Source: Allonocardiopsis opalescens (GTDB taxonomy: Bacteria > Actinomycetota > Actinomycetes > Streptosporangiales > Streptosporangiaceae). Taken from it: a DNA stretch of 64,000 nucleotides. How positions within the stretch are numbered: position 1 is the stretch's first letter; the number at the start of each line of letters is the position of its first letter. The notes under the pieces were generated by a model that was given only the letters and a program-made list of their open reading frames with translations, ran no database searches and was not told the origin of the DNA. The DNA lies in contig NZ_PVZC01000002.1 of the NCBI RefSeq assembly GCF_003002095.1, positions 124,001 through 188,000 of the forward strand, read 5' to 3'. The position numbers and the translations under genes are program-made. Below are positions 8,978 to 17,730 of this stretch, piece by piece.

Positions 8978-9793
8978 TCAGCGCCGGAACAGCACCGGGT
9001 TCGACGGCGTGTCGGGCACCTCGCCGATCCGGGCGCCCGTCATCAGCAGGTCGAGTTCGCGCTGCTGCTGCGGGCGGACCAGCGGCGCGACCGTGATGTC
9101 GGCGTCCATGTAGATGACCGTCAGCACCCGGCGCGGCGCCTCGGAGAGGTTCCGCTCGGCCCGGTGGAAGATCCAGCCGACGTGGAAGCTGACGTCGCCC
9201 GCCGCGTACGGACTGCACTCGACCGGGAAGTCGCGCTCGCTCAGCGCCTGCTGCATGGCGCGCTCCGACTCGTCGCTGATCGGCATGTCGCGGCCGAACT
9301 CGAAGCGGTGGCTGCCGGCCGCGAAGGACAGCGGCCCCATCTCCAGCGGGGTGTCCTGCAGCGGGATCCAGGCCGTGCAGACCCGGTCCGAGGACAGCGG
9401 CCAGTAGTACTGGTCGGCGTGCCAGGGCGTGATGCCGCCGCCCGGCTCCTTGTACAGGGCCTGGTCGGCGAAGAGGCGGACCGCGTCGACCTGGAGCAGG
9501 TCGGCGGCGATCGCGGCGAGCCGTCTGGAGAAGACCAGCCGCCGCGCCCGTTCGCTATGTCGCCACACATTGCCCACCTGGAGGAAGGCCCGCTGGGTGG
9601 TGGAGCGCTCCGCCATGGGGGCGTGCACGGTGTTGCGTTCGAGCACGGTGCCGGTGATCTCGGGCTCGTAGGCGCGGACGGTGGCAGGGTCGAGTACGCC
9701 GCGCAGCTTCACGAAGCCGTCGCGCTCGAAGTCGCGCACCGTCTCCGGCGGAGTGGGCACCGGTGCGTCGAGCAGTTCGTCGGTGAGGGACAC
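8978..9793 (-). CDS. Phytanoyl-CoA dioxygenase (PhyH) family protein
   Basis: A 271-residue Fe(II)/2-oxoglutarate-dependent oxygenase. It begins with an FERDGFVKLRGVLD helix typical of PhyH proteins. The metal site is visible as WHADQYYWPL (His-x-Asp), and a distal His lies in the FHVGWIFHRA segment with the 2-oxoglutarate-binding Arg nearby. The substrate is unknown: PhyH proteins hydroxylate fatty acyl-CoAs, ectoine or natural products. GTG 9793 is chosen because GGAAGGA precedes it by about 7 bases; the frame extends to 9847 without support. A phased repeat array at 9856-9895 lies in its upstream region. The methyltransferase at 10044-10850 reads in the same direction. Confidence 0.85.
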   Translation of the reverse strand: MSLTDELLDAPVPTPPETVRDFERDGFVKLRGVLDPATVRAYEPEITGTVLERNTVHAPMAERSTTQRAFLQVGNVWRHSERARRLVFSRRLAAIAADLLQVDAVRLFADQALYKEPGGGITPWHADQYYWPLSSDRVCTAWIPLQDTPLEMGPLSFAAGSHRFEFGRDMPISDESERAMQQALSERDFPVECSPYAAGDVSFHVGWIFHRAERNLSEAPRRVLTVIYMDADITVAPLVRPQQQRELDLLMTGARIGEVPDTPSNPVLFRR

Positions 9794-9855
9794 GGGGACG
9801 TTCCTTCCGGCCCGCCATCGGCGTTCCCGTCCCGATTCACGGACCAATGGTCTTG

Positions 9856-9895
9856 GTGGATCAGTGGGTGGATCACTGCGGATCGCCGTGGATCA
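9856..9895. promoter_or_regulatory. Phased GTGGATCA repeat array upstream of the phyH-like gene
   Basis: GTGGATCA occurs at 9856, 9868 and 9888, with the variant GCGGATCG at 9878, so the steps are 12, 10 and 10 bp. One-helical-turn spacing places all copies on one DNA face, as in arrays bound by cooperating regulators. It lies 60-100 bp upstream of the start at 9793. A separate perfect inverted repeat, AGACC-ACA-GGTCT, is at 9959-9971. Confidence 0.55.
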
Positions 9896-10043
9896 CTACG
9901 CTGAACAGCACAATCAAGGGAACACGCGGAAGATTACCTCGCTGTTCCCACTCTGACCAGACCACAGGTCTAAGTTCTGGGCACGGATTTCGGCACCGCC
10001 GCGACCAGTGGCGATACGGCGGACCGGCCCCGCGGCCGGTGCG

Positions 10044-10850
10044 CTATCCGGCGGAGTCCTCGCGGCGGCGGCAGATCATCAGCTCCGTGGTCGGGCTCTC
10101 CCGCCGGCTGCGGACCAGCCGCCGCTCCAGCGGGTACAGCGCCGCCCCGGCCAGCCAGCCGGTCGGATTGGTGAGGGTGGCCGCGCGCAGGGTGCCGCCC
10201 CACAGCTTGCGCCAGACGGGGCCCGCGTCGACCTGGGCGTTCATCAGCACCAGCATCGGCACCCGGCGCTGCACCTCGAAGCCGACCCGGTCGAGCTCGG
10301 CGGTGATCCACTCCAGGGTGCGGTTCACCTGGTGGTCGCCGCGCTGCACCGGGCGGTGCAGGAAGTTCTCCGAGAGCACGAAGTAGCCGCCCGGCCGCAC
10401 CGCCGCGGCGATGGAGGCCAGCGCCGCCTTGTACCGCTCGTCGTCGACGATGTGGAACAGCACGTCCATGCACGACGCCGCGTCATAGCCGGCCGGCTCG
10501 ATCGCGTCGCCCGGCTCGGCGATGTCCAGCCGCATGAACTTGGCGTCGGGGAAGCGCTCGCGCAGGTTCTCCACCGCCGCCTCGGTGAGGTCGCAGCCGG
10601 TCACCGAGCCGACCCCCAGGTGCTGCCAGCCGCGCACGTAGAAGCCGGTGCCCGAGCCGACGTCCAGCACCCGGGTGTTGGGGCGGTCCAGTTCGAGCGC
10701 CCCCGCCTCGCGCAGGAACGCCTCCCAGCGCACCCGGTACATCCACAGGTTGAACGGACGGCCCAGCGCGCGGTAGCCAACGCCCGTCTCCGTCCAGTCG
10801 GCACCGAGCCGGTGCTCCCAGAACGCCCTGATGTCGTCGTGCGTCTTCAT
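10044..10850 (-). CDS. Class I SAM-dependent methyltransferase
   Basis: A 268-residue methyltransferase. VLDVGSGTGFYVRGW near residue 60 is motif I, followed by GCDLTEAAVENLRERF (motif II) and YDAASCMDVLFHIVDDERY, then a VRPGGYFVLSEN motif of the Methyltransf_11 type. The N-terminus (DIRAFWEHRLGADWTETGVGYRALG) resembles small-molecule or glycan methyltransferases, but the substrate cannot be told. ATG 10850 has GGAGG about 11 bases upstream. It lies upstream of, and in the same direction as, the phyH-like gene, with a 250-bp gap that holds its own putative promoter elements, so joint function is possible but not shown. Confidence 0.85.
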   Translation of the reverse strand: MKTHDDIRAFWEHRLGADWTETGVGYRALGRPFNLWMYRVRWEAFLREAGALELDRPNTRVLDVGSGTGFYVRGWQHLGVGSVTGCDLTEAAVENLRERFPDAKFMRLDIAEPGDAIEPAGYDAASCMDVLFHIVDDERYKAALASIAAAVRPGGYFVLSENFLHRPVQRGDHQVNRTLEWITAELDRVGFEVQRRVPMLVLMNAQVDAGPVWRKLWGGTLRAATLTNPTGWLAGAALYPLERRLVRSRRESPTTELMICRRREDSAG

Positions 10851-11045
10851 GTGGGGAAGGACCTCCGCAGGGACTCGCGGCGCGCCGGTGCGCGCCGGCC
10901 GGCGCAACAGGCCGCCGGAACAGATTGGCACGGTCCTTCCCCTCGGCGCAGCCGTTCAACCCGTTGACGACCAGGTCCGGCAGCGTGATCCGACGCCCGG
11001 CCGTCCCGTTTCCAACCGGGCGCGCCCCGTTTCGGACTTGTCGCC

Positions 11046-11120
11046 TACGATGCCCGCGTGTCCGCCGAGGCCCGCGACGTCGTCCTCGACCTGCTCGCCC
11101 GCTCCGGCCGACCGGCGGGC
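11046..11120 (+). pseudogene. Truncated leaderless gene start abutting the 3' end of paaE
   Basis: A TACGAT -10-like hexamer at 11046-11051 precedes a GTG at 11058 by six bases, the spacing seen for other leaderless genes in this window. The first 21 codons read MSAEARDVVLDLLARSGRPAG with normal high third-position GC. The frame then continues antisense through paaE and stops making sense. This looks like the severed 5' end of a lost gene; its identity cannot be recognised. Low confidence. Confidence 0.3.
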
Positions 11121-12236
11121 TCAGGCGTCGAAGTCGACCGTCACCTCGGGACTGACCGGCAGCGCCTGGCACGACAGGGCGAAGCCCGCCGCCACCTCGG
11201 CCTCCTCCAGCGCGAAATTGCGCCGCATCCGCACCTCACCGGAGCGCACCCGCACCCGGCAGGTGCCGCAGACCCCGCCCTTGCAGGCGAAGGGCAGATC
11301 GGGGCGGGTGCGCTGCGCGGCGTCGAGCACGGGCACGTCGCGCGGCAGGGTCAGCACGGTGGCGCGGCCGTCCAGCAGCACGGTCACCTCGCTGCTGGGG
11401 CCGCCGGCGGGCGCCTCGGCGTGCCGGACCGGCTCGGGCGGCACCTCCTCCACGTAGAACAGCTCCCGGTGCACCCGCTCGGGCGGCACGCCGAGGCCGG
11501 CCAGCACGGCGCGTGCGTCGGCGACCATCCCGAACGGCCCGCACAGCCACCAGTGGTCGACCTCGCCGACCGGGCCCACCAGCGCCGCGAGCAGCGCGCG
11601 CAGCCGCGCCGCGTCCAGCCGCCCGCTGAGCAGCTCGGCGCCGCGCGTCTCCCTGGACAGCACGTGCACCAGCTCCAGCCTGGCCGGGTAGGCGTCCTTC
11701 AGATCGGCCAGCTCATCGGCGAACATGACGGTGTCGCTGCGCCGGTTGCCGTACACGAAGACCAGCCGCGAGCCGGTGCGGCGCAGCAGCGAGGCCGCGA
11801 TGGACAGCAGCGGCGTCACCCCGGAACCCGCGCCGACCAGCACATGGCGGGCGTCGGCCGCCAGGTCCGGGCTGAAGGAGCCCGACGGCGGCAGCACCTC
11901 GATCTCATCCCCCGGGCGCACCTCGTCGACCAGCCAGCTCGACAGCAGACCGCCCGGGACCCGCCGCACCCCGATGCGCGGCGGCGCGCCCGCGGGCGCG
12001 CAGATGGAGTAGCTGCGCCGCTCCTCCCGCCCGCCGACGGCGCGGCGCAGCGTCAGCGACTGGCCGGGCGCGAAGGCGAACAGGTCCGCCAGCGGCTCGG
12101 GCACCGCGAAACCGATCGCGGCGGCGTCATCGCACAGCCGCTCCACGGAGGCGACGCGCAGCCGGTGGAAGACGGCGCGGCGCGAGCGCGCCGCCCCCTC
12201 CCGCTCGGGCCGCGCCAGGCGTTCGGTACCGGGCAT
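11121..12236 (-). CDS. paaE: 1,2-phenylacetyl-CoA epoxidase, reductase subunit PaaE
   Basis: A 371-residue NADPH-dependent reductase that feeds electrons to the PaaABC oxygenase in aerobic phenylacetate breakdown. The FAD domain has RRSYSICAP (RxYS) near residue 75. The NAD domain has GAGSGVTPLLSIAAS and WWLCGPFGM. A C-terminal plant-type [2Fe-2S] ferredoxin domain carries CKGGVCGTCRVRV, with the last cysteine in FALSCQ. Start ATG 12236. It is the last gene of the leftward operon, 8 bp after paaD. Nothing of the later pathway (paaF, paaG, paaH, paaK, paaZ) lies in the window. Confidence 0.95.
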   Translation of the reverse strand: MPGTERLARPEREGAARSRRAVFHRLRVASVERLCDDAAAIGFAVPEPLADLFAFAPGQSLTLRRAVGGREERRSYSICAPAGAPPRIGVRRVPGGLLSSWLVDEVRPGDEIEVLPPSGSFSPDLAADARHVLVGAGSGVTPLLSIAASLLRRTGSRLVFVYGNRRSDTVMFADELADLKDAYPARLELVHVLSRETRGAELLSGRLDAARLRALLAALVGPVGEVDHWWLCGPFGMVADARAVLAGLGVPPERVHRELFYVEEVPPEPVRHAEAPAGGPSSEVTVLLDGRATVLTLPRDVPVLDAAQRTRPDLPFACKGGVCGTCRVRVRSGEVRMRRNFALEEAEVAAGFALSCQALPVSPEVTVDFDA

Positions 12237-12244
12237 GGCGGCGA

Positions 12245-12754
12245 TCAGACCTCCTTGACGTGCTCGAACGGCTCCAGGCAGGACCGGCAGCGGTGCAGCG
12301 CCGTGCACGGGGTCGCCCCGAAGCGCGACAGCTCCTCGGTCGCCCGCGCCCCGCACCGCGGACAGGCGGGCCCCGCGGCCGGGCGCGGCCCCAGCTCCAG
12401 CGGCACCGGCCCGGCCCGCCGCACCGGCCCCGGCGGCGCCACCCCGTGCTCGACCAGCTTGCGCCGCCCTTCGGCGCTGATCCAGTCACTGCTCCACGGC
12501 GGCGCCAGCACCGTGCGCACCCGCACCGCCCCGAAGCCCGCCGCCGCGAGCGCCCGCCGCAGCTCCGCCGCGATCACCCCCAGCGCGGGGCACCCCGCGT
12601 AGGTCGGCGTGACCGTCACCACCACCTCGCCCCCCAGCGCCCGCACGTCCCGCAGGATCCCCAGGTCGTCAAGGGTCAGCATCGGCAGCTCCGGGTCCAC
12701 CACCTCCCCGGCCACCCGCCGCGCGAGCGCCAGGTCGACCGCTCCCCCGGTCAC
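12245..12754 (-). CDS. paaD: 1,2-phenylacetyl-CoA epoxidase accessory subunit PaaD
   Basis: A 169-residue protein of the MIP18/DUF59-plus-zinc-ribbon type needed for epoxidase activity, probably in iron-cluster assembly (family knowledge). The N-terminal domain has VVDPELPMLTLDDLGILRDV and VTVTPTYAGCPAL. The C-terminal ribbon has CPRCGARATEEL and a second CRSC pair. GTG start at 12754. It sits between paaC (55 bp upstream) and paaE (8 bp downstream) in the canonical order. Confidence 0.93.
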   Translation of the reverse strand: MTGGAVDLALARRVAGEVVDPELPMLTLDDLGILRDVRALGGEVVVTVTPTYAGCPALGVIAAELRRALAAAGFGAVRVRTVLAPPWSSDWISAEGRRKLVEHGVAPPGPVRRAGPVPLELGPRPAAGPACPRCGARATEELSRFGATPCTALHRCRSCLEPFEHVKEV

Positions 12755-12809
12755 GCGGCACCTCCCCGGGCGGAGGCGCGCCGGGGCCCGGCGGGGGCCG
12801 GGCGGCCGC

Positions 12810-13700
12810 TCACCACGTCGCCCCCGGGTGGGCGCGGGCCACGGACTGGAGTTCGGCGAGCAGCGGGGCCAGGTGCTCGGTGTGGGCGCCGTCGCGGCCG
12901 CCGGGCGCGGACGGGGCGGGCGGAGCGGGTCTGCCGCCCAGGGTCGCGGCGGTGAGCACCTGGCCGAGGACGTCCAGCACCTCGGCGCGCACCTCGGCGG
13001 GATCGACGGCGGCGCCCGCGGCGGCCAGCCGCCGCTCGGCGGGGTCGGCGGCGAACAGCTCGCCGAGCAGCGGCCAGACCGCGTCGACGCCGTCGGCCAT
13101 CCGCTGGTGCGACAGCGCGGTGCCGTCGCCGAGCCGCAGGGTCCAGCGGACGGCGTGGTCGCGGTGGTAGGCCAGCTCCTTGGCGCCCCTCGCGGCGACG
13201 GCGGCCAGCGCCGGATCGGTGGAGGCGGTCAGCCGGGTGAACACCGCCAGCCGCCAGGCCGAGAAGGCGAGCAGCCGGGCGGTGGAGCGGGCGAAGTCGC
13301 CGTTGGGCGCCTCCACCAGCCGCACATTGCGGAACTCCTCGGGTCCGCGCAGGTAGGCGAGGGCGTCCTCGTCGCGGCCGGTACCGTCGACGTGCCCGGC
13401 CCGCGCCAGCAGCACCCGCGCCTGGCCGAGCAGGTCGAGCGCGATATTGGCCAGCGCGACCTCCTCCTCCAGCTCCGGCGCGCGGGTGCACCACTGGCCC
13501 AGCCGCTGCGCCATCACCAGGGCGTCGTCGCCGAGCATGGTGCAGTAGGCGGCCAGGTCGGCGCGGTCGGCACCGGCCGGCACCTCGGCGCCCACCTCGT
13601 CGGGCGGCGCGTCGAAGCCGGTGCCGAACGCCCAGTGCGCGTCGCCGCCCCCGCCGCCGGCCGGTCCGGCCAGCGCCTCGTACGGGTTGTCGCCGCTCAT
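12810..13700 (-). CDS. paaC: 1,2-phenylacetyl-CoA epoxidase structural subunit PaaC
   Basis: A 296-residue ferritin-like four-helix protein that pairs with PaaA. Recognisable blocks are LAAYCTMLGDDALVMAQRLGQWC, LEEEVALANIALDLLGQAR and KELAYHRDHAVRWTLRLGDGT. In this family PaaC lacks a working di-iron site and plays a structural role. The N-terminal 40 residues are Gly/Asp-rich and variable. It starts at ATG 13700, 48 bp after paaB. Confidence 0.94.
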   Translation of the reverse strand: MSGDNPYEALAGPAGGGGGDAHWAFGTGFDAPPDEVGAEVPAGADRADLAAYCTMLGDDALVMAQRLGQWCTRAPELEEEVALANIALDLLGQARVLLARAGHVDGTGRDEDALAYLRGPEEFRNVRLVEAPNGDFARSTARLLAFSAWRLAVFTRLTASTDPALAAVAARGAKELAYHRDHAVRWTLRLGDGTALSHQRMADGVDAVWPLLGELFAADPAERRLAAAGAAVDPAEVRAEVLDVLGQVLTAATLGGRPAPPAPSAPGGRDGAHTEHLAPLLAELQSVARAHPGATW

Positions 13701-13748
13701 CGGTGCCCCCTCGGTCGGATTCGTCGGCGGTGGGACGGCCCGGCGCCG

Positions 13749-14060
13749 TCACATGTGCGGCACGTCCTCGGGGATCGGGTAGAAGGTCGGGTGCCGGTAG
13801 ACCTTGTCGCGGCTGGGCGCGAAGAAGGGGTCCTTCTCGTCCGGGCTGGACGCGGCGATCGCGTCGGAGCGCACCACCCAGATGCTCACGCCCTCGTTGC
13901 GGCGGGTGTAGACGTCGCGGGCGGCGTGCAGCGCCATCTCCTCGTCGGCGGCGTGCAGCGAGCCCACGTGCACGTGGTTCAGCCCCCGCTTGCCCCGCAC
14001 GAACACCTCGAACAGCGGCTGCTCGGTCCGCGGCGGCGCGCCCTCGGCCCCGGCCGTCAC
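13749..14060 (-). CDS. paaB: 1,2-phenylacetyl-CoA epoxidase subunit PaaB
   Basis: A 103-residue small subunit that bridges PaaAC units in the epoxidase complex. The core [21 protein letters not shown] and the [14 protein letters not shown] segment are diagnostic, and the C-terminus ends with [11 protein letters not shown]. The GTG start at 14060 overlaps the paaA stop (GTGA), indicating translational coupling; the longer upstream frame is rejected for that reason. Confidence 0.94.
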   Translation of the reverse strand: MTAGAEGAPPRTEQPLFEVFVRGKRGLNHVHVGSLHAADEEMALHAARDVYTRRNEGVSIWVVRSDAIAASSPDEKDPFFAPSRDKVYRHPTFYPIPEDVPHM

Positions 14061-15022
14061 CGGGTCTCCCCGGCCGACCGCTTGGCGGCGTAGGCGGCGG
14101 CCGCCTCGCGCACCCAGGCGCCGTCCTCGTGCGCGGCTCTGCGCCGACGGATCCGCTCGGCGTTGCACGGGCCGTCGCCGGACAGCACCCGCCGGAACTC
14201 CGCCCAGTCGGGCTCGCCGAAGTCGTAGTGGCCGCGCTCTTCGTTCCAGCGCAGCGCGGGGTCGGGCAGGGTGACGCCCAGGCGCTCGGCCTGCGGGACG
14301 GTCATGTCCACGAAGCGCTGCCGCAGCTCGTCATTGGTGTGCCGCTTGACCCGCCACTCCATCGACTGCCGGGTGTTGGGCGACTCCGCGTCCGGCGGGC
14401 CGAACATCATCAGCGAGGGCCACCACCACCGGTCGACGGCGTCCTGCACCATCGCGCGCTGCTCGGGGGTGCCCGCCATCATCCGCAGCAGCAGCTCGTA
14501 GCCCTGGCGCTGGTGGAAGGACTCCTCCTTGCAGATCCGCACCATCGCACGCGCGTAGGGACCGTAGGAGCTGCGGCACAGCGGCACCTGGTTGCAGATG
14601 GCCGCGCCGTCCACCAGCCAGCCGATCACCCCGACGTCGGCGAAGCCCGTGGCCGGATAGTTGAAGATCGACGAGTACTTCTGCCGCCCGCCGATCAGCC
14701 GCTCGGTGAGGTCGGCGCGGTCCACGCCCAGGGTCTCGGCGGCCGCGTACAGGTACAGGCCGTGCCCCGCCTCGTCCTGCACCTTGGCCAGCAGGATGCT
14801 CTTGCGGCGCAGGCTGGGCGCGGACGCGATCCAGTCGCCCTCGGGCTGCATGCCGATGATCTCGGAGTGGGCGTGCTGCGCCACCTGCCGCACCAGCGTC
14901 CTGCGGTAGCCCTCGGGCATCCAGTCGCGCGGCTCGATGCGCTGCTCGGCCGCGACCCGGGCGGTGAAGTGCGCCGCCAGCGCACGCTCGTCGGGCCGCT
15001 CATCGACGGACGCGGTGGTCAT
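14057..15022 (-). CDS. paaA: 1,2-phenylacetyl-CoA epoxidase catalytic subunit PaaA
   Basis: A 321-residue di-iron oxygenase subunit that converts phenylacetyl-CoA to the ring-1,2-epoxide. Both iron-binding motifs are present: [13 protein letters not shown] (EAGH) and [14 protein letters not shown] (ESFH). The [13 protein letters not shown] segment is strongly conserved in the family. ATG 15022 has GGGAGG six bases upstream. First gene of the paaABCDE operon, directly downstream of the operator at 15039. Confidence 0.96.
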   Translation of the reverse strand: MTTASVDERPDERALAAHFTARVAAEQRIEPRDWMPEGYRRTLVRQVAQHAHSEIIGMQPEGDWIASAPSLRRKSILLAKVQDEAGHGLYLYAAAETLGVDRADLTERLIGGRQKYSSIFNYPATGFADVGVIGWLVDGAAICNQVPLCRSSYGPYARAMVRICKEESFHQRQGYELLLRMMAGTPEQRAMVQDAVDRWWWPSLMMFGPPDAESPNTRQSMEWRVKRHTNDELRQRFVDMTVPQAERLGVTLPDPALRWNEERGHYDFGEPDWAEFRRVLSGDGPCNAERIRRRRAAHEDGAWVREAAAAYAAKRSAGETR

Positions 15023-15038
15023 CGGCGCCTCCCGCCAT

Positions 15039-15052
15039 ACCGAACGTTCGGT
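15039..15052. promoter_or_regulatory. PaaR-type operator upstream of paaA
   Basis: The perfect palindrome ACCGAACGTTCGGT matches the core ACCGNNCGNNCGGT that I recall for the TetR-family repressor PaaR of corynebacteria; the right flank continues CGGT. It lies 17 bp before the paaA start and between paaA and the divergent AraC gene. No TetR gene is adjacent, so the repressor must be encoded elsewhere. Confidence 0.7.
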
Positions 15053-15125
15053 CGGTAATGAGTCTGGCCCAGATCCCCCGACGGGACAAGTGCCGCAGGT
15101 CGGCGCGGCTTCGTACCATGGTCAT

Positions 15126-16001
15126 GTGGCTGGCGAGGCGGACACGGCCGACCGGGCGATGCGGACCGAGACGTTCAGCGGGGAGCTGGGCGAGGGGCGG
15201 ATGGTCTTCGCCGCACCGGCCCCCGCGCTGCGCCGCCATGTCGTCCGCTACCTCGGCTACGCGGAGCGCACCCGCTTCACCCGCCGGCGCGAGGCGCCGG
15301 GCGCCACCGTGCCGCTGATCATCAACTTCGGATCACCGCTGGTGCTGCGCCCGTCCGGCGGCGCGCCCCAGCGCTTCGGACTCGGACTGGTCGCCGGCCT
15401 CGCGGACCGCGTCGGGATCGTGGACTCCGGCGGCGAGCAGACCGGACTGCAGATCGACCTCACCCCCCTCGCCGCCCGCCTCTTCCTGGACATGCCGATG
15501 GGCGGACTGACCAACCAGGCGGTGCCCCTGGAGGACGTGCTCGGCCGCGGCGCCGCCCCCGTCGTGGACCGCCTGCGGGCACTGCCCGGCTGGCCGGAGC
15601 GGTTCGCCCTGCTCGACGAGGTGATCGGAGCGCGCATCGCGGCCGCACGCGCGGTGCCGCCCGCCGTGGCGGAGGCGTGGCGCCGGCTGCACCGGGCGGG
15701 CGGCGCCGTGCCGATCGCCGCCCTCGCCGCCGACCTCGGCTGCAACCGCTCCCACCTCAGCGGCGCGTTCCGCCACCACCTCGGCCTACCGCCGAAGACC
15801 TTCGCCCGGGTACTCCGCTTCCGCGCCGTCGTGACCGACCTCGCCCGAGCCCGGACCCGCCCGCTCCTCGCCGACCTGGCCGCCCGCCACGGCTACGCCG
15901 ACCAGGCCCACCTCAACCGCGACTTCCTGGAGTTCGCCGGTATCACCCCCACCGACCACCTGCGGCGCAGCGCGTCCGGACACGGCGTGGTGGACGGCTG
16001 A
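15126..16001 (+). CDS. AraC-family transcriptional regulator
   Basis: A 291-residue protein. The N-terminal half (residues about 10-185) has APALRRHVVRYLGYAERTR and VPLIINFGSP, typical of the DUF6597 sensor domain of short AraC regulators. The C-terminal AraC/HTH_18 domain (about 195-285) has IAALAADLGCNRSHLSGAF and a second helix pair DLAARHGYADQAHLNRDF. GTG 15126 is chosen because TACCAT at 15114-15119 would start transcription on it, giving a leaderless mRNA. It is divergent from paaA and followed by a VOC protein, a frequent AraC partner. Whether it touches the paa operon is open. Confidence 0.88.
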   Translation: MAGEADTADRAMRTETFSGELGEGRMVFAAPAPALRRHVVRYLGYAERTRFTRRREAPGATVPLIINFGSPLVLRPSGGAPQRFGLGLVAGLADRVGIVDSGGEQTGLQIDLTPLAARLFLDMPMGGLTNQAVPLEDVLGRGAAPVVDRLRALPGWPERFALLDEVIGARIAAARAVPPAVAEAWRRLHRAGGAVPIAALAADLGCNRSHLSGAFRHHLGLPPKTFARVLRFRAVVTDLARARTRPLLADLAARHGYADQAHLNRDFLEFAGITPTDHLRRSASGHGVVDG

Positions 16002-16101
16002 CGCGGGACCGCCGGACCCGACACCGGCGGCCGGCACAGGGCGGCAGCGGGGCCGACATTCGTCCAAGACGCCTCGGCGGCCGCCGCCTAAGGTCACGAT
16101 C

Positions 16102-16506
16102 ATGAACGAGACCGCCACACCGAGCATCAGCCCGTTCCTGTTCTGCGCCGACGTTCCGGCCAGCCTCGACTTCGCCGCACGCGCCTTCGGCCTCGCCCCG
16201 GACGAGCCGCGGCCCGGACCCGACGGCACCGTCACGCACGCGAGCGCCCGGCTCGGGCGGCACATGGTGTACTTCTCGGCCCCGCACGAGGACGCCATGG
16301 TGCCCCCCAAGCGCCTCCCCGCCCTGCACGCACTGGTGATGATGTACGTCGCCGACGTGGACGCCGTCTTCGAACAGGCACGCGCGGCCGGCGCGACCGT
16401 GGAGTACCCGCCGACCGACATGCCCTACGACCGGCGCGAATGCGGTGTCCGCGACCTCGACGGCCACCTGTGGAGCATCGCGACGCCGCTCCCACCCGGC
16501 ACCTGA
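16102..16506 (+). CDS. VOC-family (glyoxalase/bleomycin-resistance-like) protein
   Basis: A 134-residue single-fold VOC protein of the PhnB/YdeI-like kind: FLFCADVPASLDFAARAFGL opens the first beta-alpha-beta unit, and the second ends with VRDLDGHLWSIATP, the usual metal-proximal DxxGHxW segment. Activity is unknown; relatives bind metal and small electrophiles or drugs. It follows the AraC gene by 100 bp on the same strand and may be its target. ATG 16102 is the only sensible start. Confidence 0.85.
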   Translation: MNETATPSISPFLFCADVPASLDFAARAFGLAPDEPRPGPDGTVTHASARLGRHMVYFSAPHEDAMVPPKRLPALHALVMMYVADVDAVFEQARAAGATVEYPPTDMPYDRRECGVRDLDGHLWSIATPLPPGT

Positions 16507-16578
16507 ACGCGGCTCGACGCCCTGCCGGCGCCGGCCGCCGGCACACCCGGCGGCGACGTGTCGGCGGGCGGCCCGCCC

Positions 16579-17655
16579 TCAGGCCGTCGCCGGGAGCGGC
16601 CGCCGCGACTCCAGCAGCGCGCGGATCTCGCGGACGGCGGCGCGGCCCGCGCGGTTGGCGCCGATGGTGCTGGCGGAGGGGCCGTAGCCCACCAGGTGGA
16701 TCCGCGGGTCCGCGACGGCGCGGGTGCCGTCGACCCTGATGCCGCCGCCCGGCTCGCGCAGCCGCAGTGGCGCCAGGTGGTCCACGGCGGGGCGGAAACC
16801 GGTGCACCACAGGATCGCGTCGGCCGCCACCCGGCGTCCGTCGTCCCAGGCGACACCGTCAGGGGTGATCCGGTCGAACATCGGCAGCCGGTCCAGCACC
16901 CCGCGCTCGCGGGCGGCCCGCAGCCGCGGCGTGTCGACCAGCCCGGTGGCGCTGACCACGCTGCCCGGCGGCAGCCCGGCCCGCACCCGCTCGTCCACCC
17001 GCGCGACGGCCGCCCGCCCCCACTCCGGCGTGAACGGCCCCTCCTCGAACACCGGCGGCCGGCGGGTCACCCAGGTCGTCTCGGCCACCCCGGCCAGTTC
17101 CAGCAGCAGCCCGAGCGCCGAGGTGCCGCCGCCCACGACCACCACCCGCCGCCCGGCGAACTCCTCGGCCCCCCGGTAGTCGGCCGTGTGCAGTTGCCGC
17201 CCCCGGAACGACTCCCGGCCCGGATAGTGCGGCCAGAACGGCCGCGTCCAGGTGCCCGTCGCGTTGATCAGCGCCCGCGCCAGCCACCGCCCCCGCGAGG
17301 TCTCCACCGCCAGCAGCCCGTCATCCGCCTCGCGCACCGCCCCGACCGCCACCGGCCGCCGCACGTCCAGGCCGAACTCGCGCTCGTACCGCCCGAAGTA
17401 CCCGGCCACCACCTCGGCCGCGGGCCGCGCCGGATCCGCGCCGCCCAGCTCCATACCGGGCAGCCCGTATATCCCGTGCACCTCGCCCAGTGTCAGCGAC
17501 CGCCACCGCTCCCGCCACGCCCCACCGGGCCCGTCCCCCCGGTCCAGCACCACGAACCCGGCCCCTGGCTCGAACCCCGCCCGCCGCAGGAAGTACCCGC
17601 TCGACAGCCCGGCCTGCCCCGCCCCGACCACCACGACGTCGACCCGCGCGTCCAC
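16579..17655 (-). CDS. Flavin-containing monooxygenase-like NAD(P)/FAD oxidoreductase
   Basis: A 358-residue two-dinucleotide-fold flavoprotein. VVVVGAGQAGLSSGYFLRRAG near residue 12 binds FAD, WRERWRSLTLGEVHGIYGLPG is the typical following block, and VVVVGGGTSALGLLLEL near residue 150 binds NADPH. LWCTGFRPAVDHLAPL is the conserved C-terminal ATG-like motif of the CzcO/FMO group. The GTG at 17655 is preferred because GGGAG stands 7 bases upstream; the frame stays open to 17718. It stands alone, with GC-rich inverted repeats after the stop. Substrate unknown. Confidence 0.87.
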   Translation of the reverse strand: MDARVDVVVVGAGQAGLSSGYFLRRAGFEPGAGFVVLDRGDGPGGAWRERWRSLTLGEVHGIYGLPGMELGGADPARPAAEVVAGYFGRYEREFGLDVRRPVAVGAVREADDGLLAVETSRGRWLARALINATGTWTRPFWPHYPGRESFRGRQLHTADYRGAEEFAGRRVVVVGGGTSALGLLLELAGVAETTWVTRRPPVFEEGPFTPEWGRAAVARVDERVRAGLPPGSVVSATGLVDTPRLRAARERGVLDRLPMFDRITPDGVAWDDGRRVAADAILWCTGFRPAVDHLAPLRLREPGGGIRVDGTRAVADPRIHLVGYGPSASTIGANRAGRAAVREIRALLESRRPLPATA

Positions 17656-17730
17656 CGACCGGCTCCCGTCCCGCAGCACCCCGTCCCTCACACGAACGGC
17701 AACAGCCGGGCCCGGCACCGGATTCCGCCC

